From Ochromonas danica (taxonomy: Eukaryota; Sar; Chrysophyceae; Chromulinales; Chromulinaceae): a stretch of DNA of 64,000 nt. Below, piece by piece: positions 47,018 through 60,800 of the stretch; positions within the stretch are counted from its first letter, which is position 1, and each line of letters begins with the position of its first letter. The notes below the pieces were generated by a model, which saw only the letters and a program-made list of their open reading frames with translations, was not told where the DNA came from and ran no database searches. The position numbers and the translations under genes are program-made. The stretch lies in the NCBI GenBank assembly GCA_015146655.1, contig VKHL01000002.1:372001-436000 (forward strand). Direction: 5' to 3'.

Positions 47018-49297
47018 TTAGCGCAGCTCACGTACTTTGGATGCGCTTCCACCATTCTTTTCCACAAAGCTAATTTCATGAGCCAAAGTCTCTTGCCTAT
47101 AGACGAGTCTGATCACCGGCACATTGGTCTCCTTGATATCGCTTAGATTTGCTCCAAGAAAGTGCTTCTTGTATTTCATCTCCCACCCAGACTGCAAGAC
47201 ACTATTGCGAGCGATCTCGCACTGATCAGTAGAGGATAGCTTCCATACTTGAGCAGCTACAGAATACTCTTCAAGTAAAGCATCCTTTGTAAAATGCAGC
47301 ATGAGAGGGTCATCAGTACTTAGAGAAACGTTTAAGCCCTGACAAAAGTACTTGGGAAAAGGGTTCTTGTTATAATCTAAGAAGAGTCGATTGTTACTGA
47401 GAGGAGACATAGCAATGCCAATCTGCGAAAGATAGTACAAGTAATGAAGAGCAGCATTCTTGCGCAATAAAATGCCATGATTGATTTGATGGGCCACCAT
47501 GTAAGTCGAAACAAGGTGATCCACGTCACCCGCCTCTCCACAGTGTGGGCGAAATTGTAATGTTGGCAAACCCCTCTCCGCACGCAGCTTGTTCAAAATC
47601 ACAATATTGGCATACATATAATACATCCAGTATGCATAGGGTGGGTTATGAGTCTGACTCCATGCTTCAGGAGAAGGGCTGGTGGAGGAAATATGCTCGT
47701 GTTCAGGTCGGGATTCGTCGTCCACACTGTCGAAACCCACAACTGTAAGGAGGAAGTAATATAAAGGGGGGTTAGACTCAGGGTTGAGAGTAACTGCAAA
47801 GAGCGGGGCAAAAATATTCTGCAACATTTGACCAAAGTTTTGAATCTCCCCAGACTTGCGATAGCTATCATAGAGACGAGGAACCTGAATTAGCCAGCGC
47901 ACGTTTTGATGCGCCAGGCGATTTACGTAAAACCAGCGAGCCAAAGAAGACCATTCAGAAGCCTTGCGGCCATAAATAGAGACGCGCCATTCCACCAGCT
48001 GATACTTACTCGCTTCTAAGTCAGACATAACCTAGAGAGACCCCTTAAATCTAGGCACACAATCAAGCTAATTGAAACAACGCGCTTACCTCCTTCGTGA
48101 TCTCCGCAAGGTACTTGCCACCAATCACATTTTCAGTCTTAAGAAAAATCTCACGCAAGCGACTCTGCCCTAAACACACAAGCAATATCAAAGTCATTCG
48201 AGGAAACATATAAAACTTGAGAATAAATAAAAACACTGACCGGCAGGATTGTACTTCAGATTGAAGCGATCAAAACGATGGAAGGTATTGTTCGCATGCA
48301 TATCCAACGTATCAATGGACAAATAATAAGCCGTCAAGTTTAGAGACTTAAAGACCTCTCCCAGAGTGAGGAATCTCCCATCTCGGAAAATGACAGCTTC
48401 GTTGGGATGATGACGTAATTTATGCTTGATAAAACGAAGCAAATGCTTCTGGTTCATGCACGCTGAGTGATGAACATGCGTGTCGACTTTGCGCACGTTG
48501 TAGAAATCTCTGTGAGGGACACTTTTTTGTGCTTCCAACTCTCTCCCTTCATTAAGGAGGACATGAAGGTTAAACTTAGCGGAAAGCAATTCCAGGCGCT
48601 TGTAGGACTGAGAGACCACAGGACCTGAATACACAACTTTGCGAACCTTCCAAAAATCAGAGATAAACTCTTCAAAGCTACGAACAGAATAGAGTGAGCT
48701 TTGTTTGCTCTCTTCTTGCTCATCGCCCACGGAAAAGACTCGCATAACTCCATTGACCATTCGGCATGTGAAGTCTTGGGAGTGATCGAATGAAGGCAAA
48801 TCTTCTTCAAAAATATTGTAGGGTCTATGAGCTCTACGACGAAATTCGTCAGGCTTTTTCTTTTCTCCAGATTTGCGCGCGGGGCTGGCCATGAGCAGTG
48901 CAGGAGGGGTTGGGTCTTCAAAGACGACCTCATCTTGCGGAGGATTGGGATGATCGGAGATCCATTTCTTGCGAATGTCCATACATGACTGTAAGCCTTG
49001 GCAAGCCATCTTTGTGTCAGGATCGGTATGGTCCTCGGAGGTCTCAGTGATCAGCACTCGCTGAAAATCTGTCACCTCGTAAAATGGCTCAGGAATAGAT
49101 TCGAACAGCTCCTCACGCACATCTTGATTATCCTCGTCATAACTACGATCCTCTGACTTGGTCGTGAAGACGCTATCCGATCTCTCCTTGCGAATAGCAT
49201 TTTGAATACGAGCGAGCGTGCGCTCCTTGAGGAGGGACTCGTTCTGCACCATGTCCACATAGTTGGCAGTGTCTGGTACCGTATCTTGAAAGTTCAT
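47018..49297 (-). CDS. AMPD: AMP deaminase
   Basis: Three exons, about 717 aa: 48243-49297, a short middle exon (about 48085-48170) and 47018-48028. The N-terminal 200 residues are variable and acidic. The catalytic domain has the metal-site [20 protein letters not shown], then [22 protein letters not shown] and [21 protein letters not shown], the AMP/adenosine deaminase signature. It ends [16 protein letters not shown] and [14 protein letters not shown], as in AMPD. It deaminates AMP to IMP in the purine nucleotide cycle. Start MNFQDT is complementary to 49295-49297; stop is complementary to 47018-47020. Confidence 0.95.
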
Positions 49298-49616
49298 TTC
49301 CTGGAAAAAGAAGATCTGAAGAGAGAGATTTTCAATTTCTGTTTCCCCTTCTCGCCGGCTTCCACCCCACAGTCAGCAAACGCGTTTCAGAAAGAAACCA
49401 TTTGGCGGTGTGTGGTCAATGAGAGCAGTGGTGACAAAGATGAATGTTTAAACTTCTCAATGCTGTGACTTATCGTTTACCGTATCATGAGAGAGACAGT
49501 AGAAGAAACATCAAGCCAAACAAGCCGGGATCACAATGTGTATCATATCGACCACAGGAAGATCAACGAAGCCAATAATACCTCGATTAGATTATATACA
49601 GTCCTTTCCCGATCCA
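49298..49616. other. Intergenic region
   Basis: About 320 bp upstream of AMP deaminase and downstream of the PH-kinase gene (both minus strand). Nothing identified. Confidence 0.4.
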
Positions 49617-52600
49617 TTATGCTTCATCATCGTCATCTGAGTCCAAACCAATAGTGCCCTTGCGGAATTCCGAGGCTAAGTTATCGGTGTGACTGCTGTG
49701 ACGATGACGGTGATCAGGTTCAGTTGCCTCTACTGTAGCTTCCACAATATTGCTCGTAACCTGCTCAACATCCACCACTTTAGACCAAGCCTATTCTAGA
49801 ATGCATGAATGAGAAATACTCACCTTCGCAGCCAGGCCTAATGCAGCAAAAGTTGCTCGCCCTGTTAATGAAAAAGAAATAGGAGTAAAATGTTTGGCTT
49901 GTGACATGACAGCGAAGATTACAAAGCACTCACCCACAGCGGAGGCGATTGGATAGGACTTTTTGGGAGTCGTTTCGCTGGTCTTCAATGGGCCAAGCGC
50001 ATGCTTTAACTCATCTTCAAAAACCTTTTGCTTACAAATCTCACGACTGGGTGGTCGCAAAATCTTTGCATCACTAACTTTGTCGCTTCCTGAACCACTG
50101 CTCCATTGACTGTTAACAACTTCAACATGCTCTTCAAGGACCTGACGATATTTATTCTCTGCTGCTCGCATCAATTCCATCATACGAGCCCGAGATCTGC
50201 GAAAAATCACCTATTGATCAAAAGGTAGCATTCCCATGAAAATCTATTTGACGTGAAAGTACCCCACAACTGTGTTACTTACTTGCAACAAAATATCATC
50301 CAACTCAACAGCTCTGTGATAAGAATATAACAATATTAACGAAAATCTTGATGGTTAAAGTTGGCGAAAATAAGAAAATAAGCAGTGCCCTACTTTTTGA
50401 AGTCGTTGAAATCCATCCGCGCAGCGTTTCCTGCTGAAGCATTTGGATTGGAATTGAAGCTGCTATTTGCAGGAGTTTGAGTTGTGGAGCTTCTGGATGG
50501 ACGACCTATTCAAAAGGGTTATTAAAGATCATATTAGTGACAATGCAAAAAACTTCATGAGATGCAACTTGCCTGATGAGGAATCAGCATCCTCTTCCTC
50601 TGGTTTAGCAATGCTTGTTAACGGCGATGCTTGAGGTGGCGACAATTTGCTCGCGGTAACATCGCCTTCATTCAATGAAAGACTCGCAGCTAACTTTGCA
50701 CTAACATCGCAATCGAGTGTCTCTTCATCGACCTCCACAAGATCGGAATCAGATACACGCAGATCTGCAGCTTTAACCCGATTAATAGCCTCACAGAGAA
50801 TACCAAAAATCGTTGGTGCATGGCTTGCATCATATCCCAACTTCTCGAAAACGGCAGCAACATGACGTGCAGTGATATACTTTGGGGGCTCTACCACATA
50901 GGAGTTACTATCAGTAGCTGTATCTGCAGATATGATATTATTGGAGTTATTGCTTGGATTGGGAGAAACTTGTCCCTTAACATTTGTGTGCTGCAAAATA
51001 TGCATGAGATTCAACTGCCTACCCGGATACCACACCGCCTCTGTGTATATGCGAAAAACAATCTTCAAGAATGATTCAGCACGCTGAATAATAAGAGCTT
51101 GCGCAGCGAACAAATCATCCGCATCGATATAGCCATCACCATCCCTATCAAAGAATCTACACATAAGCAAAGGAACAAGCAGAACATTACTGTTCGGAGA
51201 AACTGGCTGTGAAGAATAGCTATAGCGAATCAATGCAATCATTTGCTCTATAGTCAGACGACCGCCTTGCTCTTCAGCTACAGAGTTCCAGGCTTTACTC
51301 AATGCAGAACGAAATTCAGGATCCAGAATCAAGTTCTCGAACTCAGCTTCAGACTCAGAAACAGTGGCGGAGGCGCCATCTTTCTTCTCCTTTCCATCAT
51401 TTCCACTGTTAGAAGCTCTTACGGGGTGAAGATATTTGTGAGACAGCGACGATTTTCCCTTGTCACCACTTTGTTGCATCAAGGAAACTAATCGAGTAAC
51501 ATTGGTTGCAAGTTTCTCCGAGCGCAATTGCTTAACATGACCCGAAAGTTGGCGTAGGGCATTGGCAAGGTTAGTGGTTCCCTTGCGTTTGTTGCCCATG
51601 CTGCTTTGAGAGAAGGCTGGAGCAGGAGGTGCCTCAGCACTGGATACACTGGAGTCGTCATTGACGACTTCCTCATCAAGCTGTTTCAACCAAGGATGCG
51701 CAAGAATATCATCAGTTGATATTCGCTCGTCCGGGTTAACAACCAGCATTCGTCTGACTAAATCCTTTGCTTCGTCAGAAATATCATCCCACTCGGGGCC
51801 AGACATGCTATACGCAGAAACAAAACAAGTAAGAACACCAAAAGGGTAATATGTATAATCATACTTACTTGTACACTCCTTTACATGTCTTTTCGAGCAC
51901 CTCACGATTGCTCTTGCTGTTAAAAGGGGGTCTTCCACAAAGAAGGATATAAAGAACAACTCCCGCCGCGAAAACATCAGTGCCTTTGCAAACATGTCCC
52001 ATTAAAATGAGCTCAGGACTCATATATCCAATAGTCCCACGCAATCTATTGTCATTCAAAATGTAATTCACTGAAACCCAAACGAGCTAGTCTGATTACC
52101 TGTCACGATTGAGATCGCCCGTTTCAGCAAAAGCTCGCAACTTGTCTTGCATCGCTTTAAAGCTGAAGCGAGCCTTTGTTTCTTTGCCTTTATTTTCAGA
52201 AAATAGCTTTGATAAGCCAAAATCTGTTATTTTAATTCGAGCATCAGGACCAAGACCGTCGAATAGGATATTCTCCGGCTTTATATCAAGATGAAGAATA
52301 TCCTGCGAGTGAAGCGCATGCAGTCCAGAAATTAAATCTTTCATAATTACTGCTGCATCCTTCTCCGTGAAATGACCTGATTACAAAAATCGCAAAATGT
52401 CAGATTCCAGGCAGAAATCTGCAACTCATCATTCGCTTACCTTTCTTGATTATATGTTCATACAGTTCTCCGCCAGTGCACAACGGAAAGACAAGGTAGA
52501 ACTTAGAGCCAACTTGAAACACTTTCTCGATATGCATTATGCTTGGATGAGATACATTTTCCATGATATCTTTCAACATCTCCGCCTCTGAGACGGCCAT

Positions 52601-53382
52601 TTGCATTTGAGCCTTGTTCTTTATCTCCATCTCTTTCATAGCATATCGCTGCCCGTTGGTTTTGTGCAACAACTCATAAACAATGCCTGTTCCTCCCACA
52701 CCTAGCACTTTCACTTTTTCAAAGTCCTCCAGCTATAATGCATTTGCATATCAGTTAGGAGAAAGACTACTCAATTCACGAGAGGCTAAAAAACAGTCTT
52801 ACCCATCGAACAATTGCATGGACGTGGTTTAGGCGCATTAACCAACTTTTCTTATCTCTTGCAGATTCTGCTCGTAAATACCACGTAGGGGAGTGACCGT
52901 CGTTTATCTGATGAGCAACGGAGAAATTAGTCCGAATTGTCAGCGCGTGGACCCCAAGAATTTAGAAACACTTACATGAATCGCAAATCCAAGCGGATTT
53001 CCATCAATATCTTCACGATCAATAACGCTTGCAGTAGTAATCTTATTTTAAGCAGGACAAAGATCAGGCGTCAGTTGCGACGGACAAACAATGTTAGAAA
53101 GTCCTCTATCCCACCTGAGCTTTGGTGATCGTCATCGTGCTACTGTTTTCCAACGTAGGTTCTTTGTCCATATAGACTATCTCTGCACCATGTAAAGCGA
53201 CCCAACGAGGCTTCCATAATTTTCGCCACTGTTAGGACACGAAATGGGATGATTCAGTAATTTCTAATTTCAGGGAGAAGAAAAGACAATACTAAAAGAC
53301 TGACATGAAAGCCCCGTTTAAGTAACCAGCCAGCATATTCAGGACTAGATACATAAACGCTTGACTGTAGAGCAATATCCAT
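49617..53382 (-). CDS. CaMK-type protein kinase with N-terminal PH domain and EF-hand
   Basis: About 13 exons, roughly 1000 aa. The start MDIALQSSVYVSS leads into a PH domain (AGWLLKRGFHWRKLWKPRWV, then GFAIHINDG, WYLRAESARDKKSWLMRL). The kinase has GVGGTGIVYE, YAMKEMEI, HLDIKPENILF, DFGLSKLF and GTIGYMSPELILMG, ending VNPDERISTDDILAHPWL, as in CaMK/CDPK enzymes. A helical region (LANALRQLSGHVKQL) and one EF-hand loop (DRDGDGYIDADD) follow. The C-terminal part, after the intron at 50506-50572, is serine-rich and then coiled coil (MMELMRAAENKYRQ) and ends GLDSDDDDEA. That intron has a GC donor (CAG|GCAAGT). Likely a Ca2+-responsive, membrane-recruited kinase. PH plus CaMK plus EF-hand is seen in protists but is not a standard CDPK layout. 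The first exon could extend further upstream. Confidence 0.82.
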
Positions 53383-53692
53383 TTCTTCCTCAACTCTTCT
53401 GTCCTCGGATAAAATTCTTGCCACAGTAAGAGATCAGAAACGCATTTCTTCGCTGTGCCCCACCGTTGCCACCTGGGAAAACTCGATTGTTCCTCTGGCT
53501 GGTGGCGGAGAGGATTGGCATTTGCATTCTGAATCAGATTTGGTTGATCTGTCTTCTTCGTTTCCTGTCCCTCTAAAGCTTATTTAAGGGTCACGAAATT
53601 GTGCATGGAAGATAATTTCTGTAGCCGATTCAATTCTTCGCTTAGCCACAAAGCTGACTCATTTAATCATTTACAGTACAATTTAGAACATC
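53383..53692. other. Divergent promoter region
   Basis: About 310 bp between the PH-kinase (minus) and mitochondrial carrier (plus) starts; presumably both promoters. No gene seen. Confidence 0.4.
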
Positions 53693-54663
53693 ATGACAGG
53701 CCAACTCACTATCGAGGATGAAAATAGCGGTGAGCATAACTTGCCAATATACGGCGGTCATCATTTTAAGGAGACTGTTTACGATATCCTTGCTAGCATG
53801 ATTGGCTCTGCAGCTTGTGTTTACACTGGACAACCTTTCGACACTGTCAAAGTGCGTCTGCAAGTAAACTCGCAACAATATTCGGGCCTCATTGAGTGTT
53901 TTCGTAAAACAATCAGAGGAGAAGGTGTCCGCGCTTTGTGGAAAGGAGCTCTTCCTGCTTTTATGGGTGCTGTGTCTGAGAACGCCGTAGCTTTCGCGAG
54001 CAACGGTCTGTTAAAGCGTCTTCTCCACACACCGGTTGAAGGTGGAGAGAAGCCTTTTTACGAGCCATTTATATCTGGTGCTATTACTGGAATGCTTTCG
54101 GCCACTGTTTTGTGTCCGTGTGACATTATTAAGTGCCGCGCACAGGTAAACATCGCTCGGGGCCTGCAACAACAGTCCATTTCGGCCTTGGTTTCCTCGA
54201 TTTGGCAGAAAAAGGGGATGATGGGCTTCTATGCAGGGTTTCATTCACAGATTCTTCGTGATATTCCTTTCTACTGCAGTTTCTTTGGGTCATATGATAT
54301 CTTGTGTCACTTGCTTAAAAAGCACACTGATTTGCCCGAGACTTCTATCTACTTTATGGCAGGAGGGTAAGACTCCTCTTCATTTCTACATTTTTCTAGA
54401 TAATTTTTAATTGCTGAATTCTTAGATTTGCTGGTCAAATTGGGTGGGTAATTTCCATTGCTCCGGACACCATCAAGTCTCGCATCCAGACCTCGGACAA
54501 CCCAATGAGCATCGCTCAGACAACTAAATCAATAATCTCTGCTCGAGGCATGAGAGGTCTGTTTGCTGGTATAGAAGTTGCCATCATTCGTGCTTTTCCT
54601 GCCAATGCCGCTCTTTTTGTCGCTTATGAGCTGTCTAGAAAGTCCTTCTCGAATATTCTTTAG
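53693..54663 (+). CDS. Mitochondrial carrier family protein (SLC25), ornithine/carnitine-like
   Basis: Two exons (53693-54366, 54426-54663), 303 aa. Three repeats each carry the carrier signature: GQPFDTVKVRLQ, CPCDIIKCRAQ and IAPDTIKSRIQ, with the paired GLFAG and GFYAGF-type turns. Six transmembrane helices are expected and the length is normal. Features such as QPFDTVKVRLQ with RDIPFYCSFFGSYD and IIRAFPANAALFVAYE are most like the ornithine and carnitine/acylcarnitine carrier subgroup; the substrate is inferred only. It works in the inner mitochondrial membrane. Confidence 0.88.
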
Positions 54664-54895
54664 TTTCTTCATATGGATGGCATAGTTTCCAGTTTTTTTA
54701 TTGGTAACAATAATTTATGTTTGGGGGTAAGAAAGTTTGATAAGTTCCTTGTTAACCTGCACTTTTCAACTTTAGTCTGAATTGAAACTAGACTCTACAG
54801 GAAACGCGTTGTTGTTCAAATTCAAACATCACCCACAACACAAGACAAAGAGAGGCCAAACCAATCCATCCCCAGCAATCGATCACTCTGCAAAG

Positions 54896-57800
54896 ATGGA
54901 GCGAAACGTTCCTTCCAAATCTACCAACATGTACGTGGTGAGAGGAAGGAAGGCCTTAAACATGGATAAAAAGAGTAAAATAGCCAATCAAGAGCGAATC
55001 TCGAGACGTGCTGATGGCGACCGCATCGACGAGCGCTTTGGTTTCGTGCGCTTAACTGAAGTAATGATTAAATCATTCATATATTGACATTTATGCTTTG
55101 ACGATCAACTTCTATGCGTGTAGGGTTCACCAAGAACAGGTTGGCTACTCAATTACATCTCGACAGTAAGCCCCTTTTCCCTCAATATTGCAGCTTCTTT
55201 CCTCCTATTAATTGATGCACCTAGACTATGATAGACGAGTCAGGAAGAGAAAGAGCTGGCCTCGAACTTTACTTTGTGCAGAATACTGGAGAGAACTTTA
55301 AAGCTTCGATCACCTATGATCCTTATTTCTTTGTGGATATCCCACCGGCACAGTCTTCACGATTAAATGAAGTTGTGAATCACCTCTCAAGACGTTTTGA
55401 GGGATGCAGAGCGACAATAGTTAGTAAGGATGACCTTGACCAAGCAAATCACTTGGCGCCTGGTGTGAAACACCAGTTCATTAAGATTGCCTTCGACACT
55501 GTGAATGCTCTGGTTGAAGCCAAAACGGAAATTAAAACGCTGCTTGATCGGCGTGATTCTCGTTCATTAGTTCTTATTTCAGAACAAGATGAAGGTCCCA
55601 TGGGTTCACGTAACAAGAATGGTGGGAATAGCGCTGGAGATCCGCTTGACTGCATTGTTGGTATTCGTGAATATGACGTACCTTACACTATGAGGGTTGC
55701 TATTGACCTAGATATTAGAGTGGGTGCTTGGTACCTTGTTACACCGACTGGAGAAGGGTCAGAGACCTGTCAGGTATTGATTATTCTCTTGAGTTGGACA
55801 AAGAATCCATAAGCTAATCTACCATTGTTTAATATAGGTGGAATGGCTAAAGGAAATGCTGGAGCTTTGTGAACCTCGAATGTTAGCTTTTGATATAGAA
55901 TGCGAGAAGAGTCCTTTGAAGTTCCCGAATGCTGAACGAGATCGTATTTTCATGATATCATATATGACCAAGGGCCAGGGTTATCTTATCATCAACAGAG
56001 AGATTGTCTCTGAAGACGTTGATGACTTCGAATATACTCCCAAGCCTAGCTTTCCTGGTTCGTGTTCAGTTTTATTCGATGGTAGTTTACCTTTTAATTG
56101 ACCTTTCCTTTGCTTTGTGCAGGACCTTTTAAGGTGATCAATGTCGCCAATGAAGAGGTGGTACTTAGGACGTTTATCAATCATGTACAGGTTAGTAATG
56201 GAAACATCATTGTGATAACTATTCTTCAATTATTTGAGAGCTATTTCTTAATGTAATGTTCGTATGGCTATCAGGAGTTGCGCCCACACATCATTGTCAC
56301 TTATAACGGTGACAGATTCGATTGGCCTTATGTAGAAGCGCGGTGCGACAAGTATTCTGGTCTGTCCCTTTATCAAAATCTGGGCATTCGAGTAAACAAA
56401 AGTGAGCGATTGCACAGCAACCAGCCACGACGATTTAGTATTTGTTGTGCTTATATACTGTTTAACATACGTTTTAGGCGGAGGAGAATCAAGCCCAGAT
56501 ACCGAGTATGTGGGGCGATGCATGGTTCATCTGGACGCATTTAGTTGGGTGCAACGCGATTCGTATCTTCCACAAGGGAATCAAGGTTTAAAAGCTGTCA
56601 CAAAATGTAAACTTGGTTACGATCCAGTGGAGGTTGACCCAGAAGATATGTTACGCTTTGCCCGAGAGCGACCTCATCACATGGCATCTTACTCGGTGTC
56701 TGATGCAGTGGCTACATTTTACTTGTACACCACATATGTGCATAACTTCATTTTTTCTTTAAGTACCATTATTCCCATGGGTCCTGAAGATGTCTTAAGG
56801 AAAGGATCCGGAACGTTATGCGAGGCGCTTCTGATGGTTGAAGCCTATAAAGGCAATATTATTTGTCCCAACAAGCAAGTCGACCCATTGGAGTCCTACC
56901 ATAATGGTAGACTGCTGGAGTCTGAAACTTATATTGGAGGTCATGTGGAGTGTCTGGAAGCCGGCGTGTTTCGTGCAGACATCCCCGTCCTCTTTGATTT
57001 AACCCCCTCCGCTCTGCAGCAATTGATTGATCATATTGATCGAGATATCGCTTTTGCAATGGAAGTGGAGTACGGCACTCCTCGATCAGAGGCTACAAAC
57101 TACGAAGAAGTGAAGCAGAGTATTGTTGAGAAACTAGAAATGCTGCGAGACAGCCCTCGCAGAGAAGAACTCCCTGTCATCTATCATTTGGATGTTGGTG
57201 CCATGTATCCTAATATTATCTTGACCAATAGACTGCAGCCTTCTTCCATGGTTACCACGGCCGATTGTGCAGCGTGCAAATACAACCAGGTCTGTTCTGC
57301 CAGATGTATCATCTGTTTTCATATCCTGACTGACTTGAAATTTTCCAACTCGATAGTCTTCAAATCATTGTAAGAGACCCATGACATGGACTTGGAGAGG
57401 CGAATACTCTCCGGCAAGTTTCAATGAATACAATGCTATTAAGAAGCAACTGTCGTATGAAAAGACAATCAGTAACACAGGAGAATCCAAGGTAAGAGAC
57501 AACCTGCTCTCGTCCCCTGAAGCTACTTTCTAATTTCTCTCACCACGTTGTAGACCTTCCTTGATCTATCCCCGAAAGAGCAAGCAGCTCACGCAAAGGC
57601 TCGATTGAAGGCATACTCGCAACGAGTCTACAAAAAAGGAAAAGTCACCGAGGTACAAGAGCGCGTTAGTACGGTTTGCATGCGAGAGAATTCTTTCTAT
57701 GTTGACACAGTGAAAGCGTTTCGAGACAGAAGATACGATTACAAGCTTCTGACTAAAACATGGAAGAACAAGAAAATTGAAGCAGAGAAGAAAGGTGACC

Positions 57801-60800
57801 GATTGGCTCGAAAAGCTGCTGAAGACCGTGAGATCCTGATGGACTCCTTACAATTAGCCCATAAATGTATCTTGAACTCCTTCTATGGATACGTGATGAG
57901 GAAGGGCGCTCGTTGGCGTAGCATGGAAATGGCTGGTATTGTTACTCATACTGGTGCGCAGTTGATTCGACAAGCTCGCGAGCTTGTAGAACAAGTTGGT
58001 AGACCGTTGGAACTGGATACTGATGGTATTTGGTGTATTCTTCCTGCCTCTTTTCCAAAGGAGTATAAGATTCGTTTGAGATCAGGAAAGAGCGTATCGT
58101 TGAACTATCCTTGTGCGATGTTGAATGCAGATGTGCACGAACGGTACACCAATCACCAGTATCAAGTGCTCGACAAAACCCATTCAAGGCCCCACTATGC
58201 AACACATGCGGAGTGCAGTATCTTCTTTGAACTTGACGGACCATATAAGGCCATGATATTGCCAGCTTCGCCAGAGGAAGGTCGTTTACTCAAGAAAAAA
58301 TATGTTGTATTCAACTTTGATGGATCTCTAGCTGAATTAAAGGGTTTCGAAGTTAAGGTTTGTCGTTTCCTACAATGAAAGTCCAACTCATTATTAAGTT
58401 TGTGTGATTCTTATGCTCAGAGACGTGGAGAGCTGGAACTAGTCAAGATCTTTCAGTCGCAAGTGTTTGAGCAATTCCTTGCTGGCAAGAGCTTGCAAGA
58501 GTGCTACGATGCAGTGGCGGCTGTGGGCAACCAATGGTTGGATGTCTTGGATGAAGAAGGTCGAAGTATGAACGATGAAGAACTCTTAGAACTTATTTCC
58601 GAGCGCAAGACTATTTCTAAAACAGTAGAGGACTACGATGGGCGGAAGAGTACATCTCTCACAACTGCAGGTCGTTTAGCTGACTTTTTGGGTGCTGAGA
58701 TGGTCCAAGACAAAGGCTTGAATTGCAATTTGATCATTTCTCGTCTACCAGCTGGTGCGCCAGTCACAGATCGTGCCATTCCCGTGGCTATATTCAGTTG
58801 TGATCACAATATTCGAAGATATTTCTTGAGGAAATGGCTAAAAGATAGTTCTTTGGACTGTGTGGACTTCAGAGATGTGGTAGATTGGAGTTATTACAAG
58901 GAGCGATTGGGTAAAACTATCCAGAAGATTATTACTATTCCGGCGGGAATGCAACGCATATCAAATCCCTGCCCGCGTGTTGAGCACCCCCCTTGGCTGC
59001 AAAAGCAACTTGCTATGCGTTCAGATCGTTCCAAACAGCTAACGATTCAAGATATATTCAAACCAAGAAATCCTGCGCTTTATACGATCACTTCTGGTAA
59101 AGAGCAACCGTGTGTTGCTATCCCACCAAACCATTCTCCTTCATCAGGAAATAAAAATAATGGTAAACGCAGTGCTGATTCGACAGTAGATATTGAGGAT
59201 ATGACCACTTTGTCACCAGCCCAGATAACTCCGACGAGAGCTGTATTCGCTACTGATGTCAATGCCTCTGTAGAAGCCACCTCAGAGGGTCATAGTGAAG
59301 CCCAACCAGTTGTAGCTCGACCTTTTCTAGACAATGTTCCTGCTAATTCCGATGAGCTACAAAGCTGGTTGGCATCACGCAAAGAGAAATGGCGGAAATT
59401 TCGATCCGCTCGCAAAACACAAGTAGCATCCGATAAAACACAGAGTTGGATATCTTCTCTAAAGACGAAGAGGCCCACGGGTGTTATTGATTTTGTTCGT
59501 CAAGCCAACTTTGCTGCTTCTCATGGTATTTGGCAGATTGTGGAGATTCAAGAGATTCATGATAGTCCTGGAGATTTTCAAGTTTGGGCGTTCACTTCGC
59601 CCATGGAGCTTCATAAACTTGTCTTAAATATACCCAGAATACTCTACGTTAATGTTCTCCCCTACAGTAGTGAAGGCCAGCAAGCAGCTGAACACCTTGG
59701 AGGTCAAAAGGTTCGTCGTGACTTGCCACATGGTAAGGACTGTCTTGAACTCTACGAGATCCAGTTGCCGGAGCGCAGGTATCAACGAAATGATAAATCG
59801 ATTAACCTATTTTTGGCTAGTACGGAAGTCGAAGGTGTTTATGAAAGTCAGCTTCCTCTTTGGTTCCGTGCTGTTCTACAAATCGGCTGTGTTAGTCGTG
59901 CTGCAGGTAATCGCAAGCGAGATGGTCTGCGCAACGCTGTTTACCAATTATCCGATGTCGAGATGGTGCATACCCACTCTGTGGACTATTTAACAGCTGC
60001 CCATGCTCAGTTCAAACGCATCTTTATTTATTTTGCTCAGGATCGAGCACGACAAACCAATGCAGCTGCTGTCTTAAGTATTTTCTTTCTTCAATCGTCG
60101 AATGACAACAAAAGCAATATATCATCATCGGAAGAGGAGAAAGAGTCGGAAGACCTCTCTGCTCGATGCTACGTGTGGCTGATAACCGGTAGGGGAAGTG
60201 GAAGTTCTACCCTCGAAAGTAAACCACCCTGTCAGCGGATCTTTCAGAAATTTCGTGCTTATCATCGCGGAGAGGTCAAATTCTCGACAAGCTTCGTGGG
60301 AACATTGGATGATGCGTTACGAGCTGCAAACGAGAAGGTGGAGGATTACCATCGCCAGCGTCCGGGTCCAACAATTGTTGTGGCGCAAGGTGGCAACCAT
60401 GGCCCCGTCGCTTCTTTGAACACCAGCCTCGCGATGAGTCAACGCGAATGGAGGCAATTCCTACCAGCGTTGCATGACTTTCCATTAGCTGTCATGCCCG
60501 CTAATACTCTCGATGAACTCTTTCCAGCCGTTGGTTGGCCGCTCTTTGCTGCCGAGCGAATGATACAACGTTATCAAATACATTTTCGGTGGTTCAAAGA
60601 TCGCTTGCGGTGTGCTTCCTATGCACAAATTCCAATATGTAATCTCACCAATGATGCACCAACAACTATTCTGGATGTAGCGTTTGGCAGACTATTACAG
60701 ACAAGCAGACATCTGTTGTGGGCCTCAGGTCGGCCCAATAACCCCGACTTAGGACAAGGTGCTGCGCTGCATCAAGACCTCTGGCAGGTACGTTGTTGAT

